From positions 1 to 44,426 of the forward strand of contig CAMWUJ010000018.1 in NCBI GenBank assembly GCA_947177405.1: 44,426 nt of DNA, written 5' to 3'. Within the stretch, counting starts at the first letter, position 1. Each line of letters starts with the position of its first letter. Below the pieces are notes generated by a model that saw nothing but the letters and a program-made list of their open reading frames with translations, was not told the DNA's origin and ran no database searches. This document shows positions 40,002-44,426 of the stretch, piece after piece. The stretch comes from an uncultured Porphyromonadaceae bacterium (GTDB taxonomy: Bacteria > Bacteroidota > Bacteroidia > Bacteroidales > Muribaculaceae). The translations under genes and the position numbers were made by a program.

Positions 40002-40706
40002 TTAATTCATAAACATCCTCATGGCACCCTTCTCATGCAGGGAAGCAAGGATATCGAGCTGAGGAAAGAACGCGTTCATATCCTTGAGTTCCATTTGCGA
40101 TGCCTCATTATATAGAGACTCTACGTTATCGGAAAGTTCGAAAAGGATTTTCTGCGTATCATAATGCGACACCTTCACACAACGCAATGCAGCAGAAAGC
40201 ACCATGTTGATCACGCCATACTGATGCGCGCAAAATAGGTCTGCCTCAGTCACGCCTGCGGCTGCATACGAAATTCCCTGGGCTATAGGGAAAGATCCCG
40301 GGGTACGTTCCGCCTTTATATCTTCGAGCCAGCGGGAGATAAGGGGATTGTAGAAAAGCTTCTTTGAAAGCTCCGCAAATTTCTTTCCCATTCTCTTGAG
40401 CATAAGACGTGCCTCATCGTTCATCTTAAAGAGCATAAGCATTTTATCAGCTTCCACAATCTTCTCATAATCATTATCCTTGAAGGCGCGGAACGCATGA
40501 ATGGCAGCTACCCCATCGCTATAGGCAGCCTGAAGAGCCTGACTCTTTACGAAATCATGCAGAGAGGCAGCATCGGTCACTATATTCTCAAAGGCTGCCG
40601 TCTCAAGTCCGTTGGAGAATGAGAAAGTGCCGACCGGGAAAGTGGAATCAGTGAATTGTAGCAACCTTGATATGGCTGCCATCCGTGAATCAGTGGGTGT
40701 GCTCAT
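40002..40706 (-). CDS. ureF: Urease accessory protein UreF
   Basis: From the ATG at 40706 the protein has 234 residues with AISRLLQFTDSTFPVGTFSFSNGLE, PLISRWLEDIKAERTPGSFPIAQGI and an all-helical pattern. UreF activates UreG and forms the complex with UreD. The frame is open to 40796, but that part overlaps the His-rich end of ureE in another frame. The chosen start overlaps ureE by 17 bases; MAAISRLL at 40682 is an alternative. Confidence 0.93.
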   Translation of the reverse strand: MSTPTDSRMAAISRLLQFTDSTFPVGTFSFSNGLETAAFENIVTDAASLHDFVKSQALQAAYSDGVAAIHAFRAFKDNDYEKIVEADKMLMLFKMNDEARLMLKRMGKKFAELSKKLFYNPLISRWLEDIKAERTPGSFPIAQGISYAAAGVTEADLFCAHQYGVINMVLSAALRCVKVSHYDTQKILFELSDNVESLYNEASQMELKDMNAFFPQLDILASLHEKGAMRMFMN

Positions 40707-41313
40707 GGGCAATTCCGTTTTCATCAAAATGGACATGGGTTGTAGGGTGATGGTGTCCCTCACCGTGGGCATGGCTCTCACGGCCTGCTCCTCCAAAAAG
40801 ACGACGAATCTCGTGAGGTGCGAGGTAAGGAATTATTTCCAGCCCCTTCTGAAACTCAAATTCCACTCCTTCGAGATGATGTGTCTCCATCACCGACAGC
40901 ATCACTTTCTTATCCACTGTGAGCGGCACATATACTTTGGTGCCTTTCACCACTGCGGGCCAGTGCTGGTTTCCTATGGCATGGCCAAGCTCAACAGACC
41001 GGCGTATGATGGTCTCGGGAGTCTGGTCGGCAAGTGAACCAAGATCGATCACAAGCACAGGATTGAGCTCAATCTTCAGCACCGCAGCTTTCTTTGTCTC
41101 AGGATTAAAATCGATCACATCGCCATCCACCACCTGAGTGTGACGTTTAAGTGCGACAGGATATTCCTCTCCGGAAGTGCCTTTTGTGAGGAAGCGGCTC
41201 TTCTGAGCTGTCCATTGGTCAAGGAAGATATAATCGATATCCGCATCCGCGAGTTTCTCCTTCCACTCGGCATCGCGGTTCATGTTACCTAAAATTTCGC
41301 TATATACTTTCAT
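40690..41313 (-). CDS. ureE: Urease nickel metallochaperone
   Basis: The 207-residue protein has the UreE peptide-binding and metal domains (VVDGDVIDFN, AHAIGNQHWP-like ELGHAIGNQHWPAVV) and a C-terminal tail rich in His (HAHGEGHHHPTTHVHF, then HEHTH). UreE stores Ni2+ and hands it to UreG. The last nine His or so give more capacity than a minimal UreE. It is the first gene of the accessory group, downstream of a terminator that follows ureC. Confidence 0.93.
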   Translation of the reverse strand: MKVYSEILGNMNRDAEWKEKLADADIDYIFLDQWTAQKSRFLTKGTSGEEYPVALKRHTQVVDGDVIDFNPETKKAAVLKIELNPVLVIDLGSLADQTPETIIRRSVELGHAIGNQHWPAVVKGTKVYVPLTVDKKVMLSVMETHHLEGVEFEFQKGLEIIPYLAPHEIRRLFGGAGRESHAHGEGHHHPTTHVHFDENGIAHEHTH

Positions 41314-41408
41314 AATTGTTGATGGCGGGGACCGATACTGATTTTTTCGGGTGATGTGTCCCCCTAATGTTTAAAATGTTTAAACAAATGAAAAGTTCAT
41401 GAAAAAGT

Positions 41409-41446
41409 TAAAAAAAAAGGAGAAGCCTTTGTTTCGGCTTCCCCTT
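41409..41446 (-). terminator. Intrinsic terminator between ureC and ureE
   Basis: On the minus strand GGGGAAGCC (41436-41444) pairs with GGCTTCTCC (41419-41427, one G-T pair), and is followed by a run of eight T. It would stop or reduce transcription before the accessory genes. Confidence 0.8.
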
Positions 41447-41527
41447 CACCATAAAATTATCTAATAAATCAATAAAATCCAATCCAATGAATCTCATTAT
41501 TATTAATGGTTCTCGATTTTCCGAGTA

Positions 41528-43246
41528 TTAGCTGAACCAATAGAGCTGAGCCAGCGGGAGCACCTTTGCGGGAGGCACTGTAGCGAGGTGACCATCCACA
41601 GTCACGTCGAATGTTTCGGGATTAACCTCAATACGTGGAGTGGCTGTGTTGCGCACCATGTCGAGCTTGGTGAGCTGACGGATTCCGTGAACGGCATAAG
41701 TATCGCTGAGCAGACCATACTTCTCCTTCACGCCAAGTTCCTGAGCAGCGCGGCTCACGAATGTGAGACGAGATTTATACTGAGCCTCTCCGAATGCACC
41801 ATACATCGGACGCATAATCTTAGGCTGCGGAGTGGTGAGTGAAGCGTTGGGGTCGCCCATGTTTGCCCAATTTATGAAACCACCCTTGATCACGAGCTGG
41901 GGCTTGGTGCCGAAGAAAGCGGGTTCCCACAATACGAGGTCGGCCATCTTTCCCTTCTCAATTGAACCGAGCACATCAGAGATACCGTAACAGATTGCCG
42001 GGTTGAGAGTGATCTGTGCAAGATAACGAAGCACACGGAAGTTATCGTTATTATCAGAATCCTCGGGCAATTTTCCACGTACTGACTTCATATATGAGGC
42101 CATCTGGAATGTACGCATGAATGACTCGCCTACACGGCCCATCGCCTGTGAATCGGAAGATACCATAGAGATGATACCAAGATCATGGAACACATTCTCG
42201 GCAGCCTGAGTCTCGGGGCGTACACGACTCTCAGCAAAAGCCACATCAGAAGGAATCTTCGGATTGAGGTTATGGCAAACCATAATCATATCGAAGAGCT
42301 CGGCCTGTGAATTGATACCGAAAGGAAGAGTGGGGTTGGTAGAAGAAGGAAGCACGTTCATCATGGAAGCCACCTTGAGAAGGTCGGGAGCGTGACCACC
42401 ACCGGCACCCTCTGTGTGATAAGTATGGATGGTGCGTCCGTCGATGGCTGCCAAAGAATCCTCCACATAACCGCCTTCATTCAAAGTATCGGTGTGGATA
42501 GCAACCTGAACATCATAGTTATCAGCTACCTCCATACAAGAACGGATAGCACCCGGAGTTGAACCCCAGTCCTCATGAATCTTGAATCCGCAAGCACCGG
42601 CATCCATCTGGTTTTTCAATATCTCTCTTGTGGAGCAGTTACCCTTTCCGAGGAAACCGAGGTTGATAGGAAGACCGTCGGCTGCCTGAAGCATTCTCTG
42701 GAGATTCCAGGGACCGGAAGTGATTGTTGTACCATTTGATCCGTCGGTAGGACCTATACCACCACCGATAAGAGTTGTGATACCGTTAGAGAGACACTCA
42801 TAAGCCTGCTGAGGAGCAACCATATGCACGTGACCGTCAATGCCGGCAGCAGTTAGAATCATGTGTTCACCGGAAATGGCATCTGTGGAGGGACCGGTCA
42901 CGAGCTCGGGGGTAACACCCTTCATGATATTGGGGTTACCTGCCTTGCCCACTCCGGCAATCTTACCGTCTTTAATACCTACGTCGGCTTTTACAACGCC
43001 CAAAACAGGGTCGATGATTGTAACATTGGTGATCACAAGGTCAAGGCTACCACCGTTGGAAGTACACTCATTGGCCAGACCCATGCCGTCGCGCAAGGTT
43101 TTACCACCACCATAGACAACCTCATCTCCATATACACGAAGATCCTTTTCGATCTCTACGTAAAGATCAGTATTACCCAATCTGATTTTGTCTCCTACGG
43201 TCGGGCCGAAGAGCATATTGTTTTCTTGTCTTGATACTGTTGCCAT
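41528..43246 (-). CDS. ureC: Urease alpha subunit
   Basis: The 572-residue protein holds all residues of the di-nickel site at a constant offset from the Klebsiella enzyme: H139 and H141 in GIDGHVHM, the lysine to be carbamylated K222 in FKIHEDWG, H251, H277 and D365 in SSDSQAMG. The flap has MVCHNLNP with C324 and H325. It splits urea into ammonia and carbamate. It forms one operon with ureB (6-base gap) and ureA. Confidence 0.98.
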   Translation of the reverse strand: MATVSRQENNMLFGPTVGDKIRLGNTDLYVEIEKDLRVYGDEVVYGGGKTLRDGMGLANECTSNGGSLDLVITNVTIIDPVLGVVKADVGIKDGKIAGVGKAGNPNIMKGVTPELVTGPSTDAISGEHMILTAAGIDGHVHMVAPQQAYECLSNGITTLIGGGIGPTDGSNGTTITSGPWNLQRMLQAADGLPINLGFLGKGNCSTREILKNQMDAGACGFKIHEDWGSTPGAIRSCMEVADNYDVQVAIHTDTLNEGGYVEDSLAAIDGRTIHTYHTEGAGGGHAPDLLKVASMMNVLPSSTNPTLPFGINSQAELFDMIMVCHNLNPKIPSDVAFAESRVRPETQAAENVFHDLGIISMVSSDSQAMGRVGESFMRTFQMASYMKSVRGKLPEDSDNNDNFRVLRYLAQITLNPAICYGISDVLGSIEKGKMADLVLWEPAFFGTKPQLVIKGGFINWANMGDPNASLTTPQPKIMRPMYGAFGEAQYKSRLTFVSRAAQELGVKEKYGLLSDTYAVHGIRQLTKLDMVRNTATPRIEVNPETFDVTVDGHLATVPPAKVLPLAQLYWFS

Positions 43247-43252
43247 GGGGTG

Positions 43253-43840
43253 TTATTTTTTTGTTACTTCGTTTTCAGTGTATTCAGACTCAGCCTCCTC
43301 TTCGGAAACACATTTAAAGCCATATTCTTTCACTCTGCGTAAAGCCTCTATCTTCTTGGGATAGAATGTCGGGCTATCCTCAAGACCGGTATATCCGTTC
43401 ACAAGATCGTTGAAGCCGATTGTGCGGCGTTTGCCGGAATAAGCCACAAGCTCCACTTCCTTTTCCTCTCCCGGCTCGAAACGAACTGCTGTTGTGGCAG
43501 GAATATTGAGATGGTATCCGAAAGCCAGAGAACGATCGAATTCCATATAGCGGTTCACTTCGAAGAAATGAAAATGTGAACCTATTTGCACGGGACGGTC
43601 TCCGGTATTGCGAACCACCACCTTCACTGTGCGACGGTCGGCATTATAGTTGATATCCCCTTCTGCAAGGATCACACCTCCTACGGGAACGTGCTCTTTG
43701 GGAGTGAAGCCCGGAGTGTTGGGATAAGCGATAGGGGGAGTGCCCTGGAATACACCATTGGGCTGGGAATATGTAGCTTGAGGAGAATCGTTTGTAGTTG
43801 CAGCCGCCTGAGGAGTGCTGCCGGTATTAGTATCACTCAT
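43253..43840 (-). CDS. ureB: Urease beta subunit with extended ends
   Basis: The 195-residue protein has the beta-subunit core [37 protein letters not shown] and [19 protein letters not shown] (about 53-147). The core usually forms a protein of 105-125 residues; here about 48 Ser/Thr/Gln/Pro-rich residues precede it and about 48 follow, including [14 protein letters not shown]. That last part resembles the C-terminal tail of Helicobacter UreA, which has a beta-like half. The start at 43840 is used; a shorter start is possible. Confidence 0.92.
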   Translation of the reverse strand: MSDTNTGSTPQAAATTNDSPQATYSQPNGVFQGTPPIAYPNTPGFTPKEHVPVGGVILAEGDINYNADRRTVKVVVRNTGDRPVQIGSHFHFFEVNRYMEFDRSLAFGYHLNIPATTAVRFEPGEEKEVELVAYSGKRRTIGFNDLVNGYTGLEDSPTFYPKKIEALRRVKEYGFKCVSEEEAESEYTENEVTKK

Positions 43841-43890
43841 AATTGTGTGTCTTTTTAATGTGAGTTTTTATGGATGAATATCTCCGCCTC

Positions 43891-44193
43891 TTATTTTATA
43901 GGCTGGTGGATACTTACAAGGCGAGATCCATCTGTGAATACGGCCTCTACTTGCAGAAGTGTGATCATGTCGGCCACACCTTCCATCACCTGATCCTTAG
44001 TAAGGACATTAGCAGCGTCGTGCATTACTTCCTCTACGGTCTTTCCTTCTCTCGCTCCCTCGAGTGCGCAGCTGGTGATATAGGCCACGGATTCGGGATA
44101 ATTCAACTTCAGACCTTTCTTCAGGCGACGCTCTGCAATCAGACCTACCATAAGAAGGGTGAGCTTGTCTTGTTCTTTAGGCGTAAAATGCAT
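43891..44193 (-). CDS. ureA: Urease gamma subunit
   Basis: The 100-residue protein is the standard size: [45 protein letters not shown], and [31 protein letters not shown]. It is the first gene of ureABC. It is separate from UreB, unlike Helicobacter, where the two are fused. The leader upstream contains a 7-bp stem TTGTGCG / CGCACAA. Confidence 0.97.
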   Translation of the reverse strand: MHFTPKEQDKLTLLMVGLIAERRLKKGLKLNYPESVAYITSCALEGAREGKTVEEVMHDAANVLTKDQVMEGVADMITLLQVEAVFTDGSRLVSIHQPIK

Positions 44194-44231
44194 AGTTAAT
44201 ACTTTTTGGAGATGATTTTCCGGTTAATAAG

Positions 44232-44254
44232 TTGTGCGAAGAGGGTCCGCACAA
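44232..44254 (-). promoter_or_regulatory. Stem-loop in the ureA leader
   Basis: TTGTGCG (44232-44238) and CGCACAA (44248-44254) form a perfect 7-bp stem around a nine-base loop, 39 bases before the ureA ATG. No clear -33/-7 promoter was found; TGTCTTTG on the minus strand is a weak -7 candidate near 44250-44260. Confidence 0.35.
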
Positions 44255-44338
44255 AGACATTTTTCTTTAATAAACAAGGAAAAAACGCTTTTTGTTTTGA
44301 ATTTGATCTTTTATTTCCTTATTTAGAATTATTCTAAT

Positions 44339-44426
44339 GAAGTTGTTTAAACTTATTTTTTATTAACAATCGCGAGATATTTTTGAGCTGATTTCGACTC
44401 TCGAAGAGGCAGCAACCTCCCGGTTG
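44339..44426. repeat. Second copy of the MITE-like element, cut by the window end
   Basis: It starts GAAGTTGTTTAAACTTA and continues in the same sequence as the reverse complement of 39333 downwards, with 6 differences in 88 bases. It lies upstream of ureA, in the opposite orientation to the copy between ureG and ureD. Confidence 0.85.

Noticed and set aside
40707-40796. Longer start for UreF
   Set aside because: The added residues are the other-frame reading of the His-rich end of ureE and do not match the UreF family start.
41383-41400. GTTTAAACAA resembling the end of the repeat element
   Set aside because: The match covers only about 10 bases and does not continue into the element; AT-rich chance match is likely.

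Overview
The window looks like a Bacteroidales chromosome segment, possibly Muribaculaceae; the family is a guess. Pointers are Bacteroidota-type promoters (TAnnTTTG at -7, TTTG near -33), a tmRNA whose tag reads GENNNYALAA, a DUF1599 / BT_3928-type gene pair, and a BtuB plus BtuG-like vitamin B12 locus. It holds about 44 coding features on both strands, one tmRNA, one short cobalamin riboswitch-like leader and several strong intrinsic terminators.

Region 1 (1-4500) is accessory DNA lying downstream of the 3' end of ssrA, a frequent integration site for genomic islands. It contains a truncated helicase-type gene, two small mobile-element-type proteins (one frameshifted), a zeta-toxin-like pair, a YafQ/RelB-type pair and a nucleotidyltransferase-like protein. 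No integrase is visible.

Region 2 (4.5-14.3 kb) is mostly core: ssrA, a TSCPD protein, a lipoprotein and a lysozyme-like protein, a short RelA/SpoT homologue whose synthetase half looks degenerate, a short FNT channel, and a Cys-rich Spy/CpxP-like protein. A cobalamin-controlled btuB/btuG-like pair follows.

Region 3 (14.3-19.2 kb) is an arsenic locus on the minus strand: arsR, arsF-like, arsG-like, a small Cys-rich thioredoxin, a DUF318 permease, arsC and a second DUF318 permease. Two 16-bp palindromes TTCG-N8-CGAA, upstream of arsR and of arsF, have as their 8-bp centre a -7 promoter box. A third palindrome precedes a nearby DUF4405 membrane protein, which suggests one regulon.

Region 4 (19.4-32 kb) is housekeeping: agmatine to putrescine (aguA, aguB), DUF1599, a DoxX/BT_3928 protein, rlmH, nadC, yraN, a TrmH methyltransferase, a zeta-toxin scar, a Sel1-repeat protein, nfo, an SLC45-like MFS carrier and an SPFH protein.

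Region 5 (32-44.4 kb) is a urea-use region: a channel-like protein with an unusual pore signature, a urea transporter, an MFS carrier, a split ThrE exporter and ureABC-ureEFG-ureD on the minus strand. An intrinsic terminator separates the structural genes from the accessory genes. Inverted copies of one repeat lie between ureG and ureD and upstream of ureA, so they bracket ureABCEFG.
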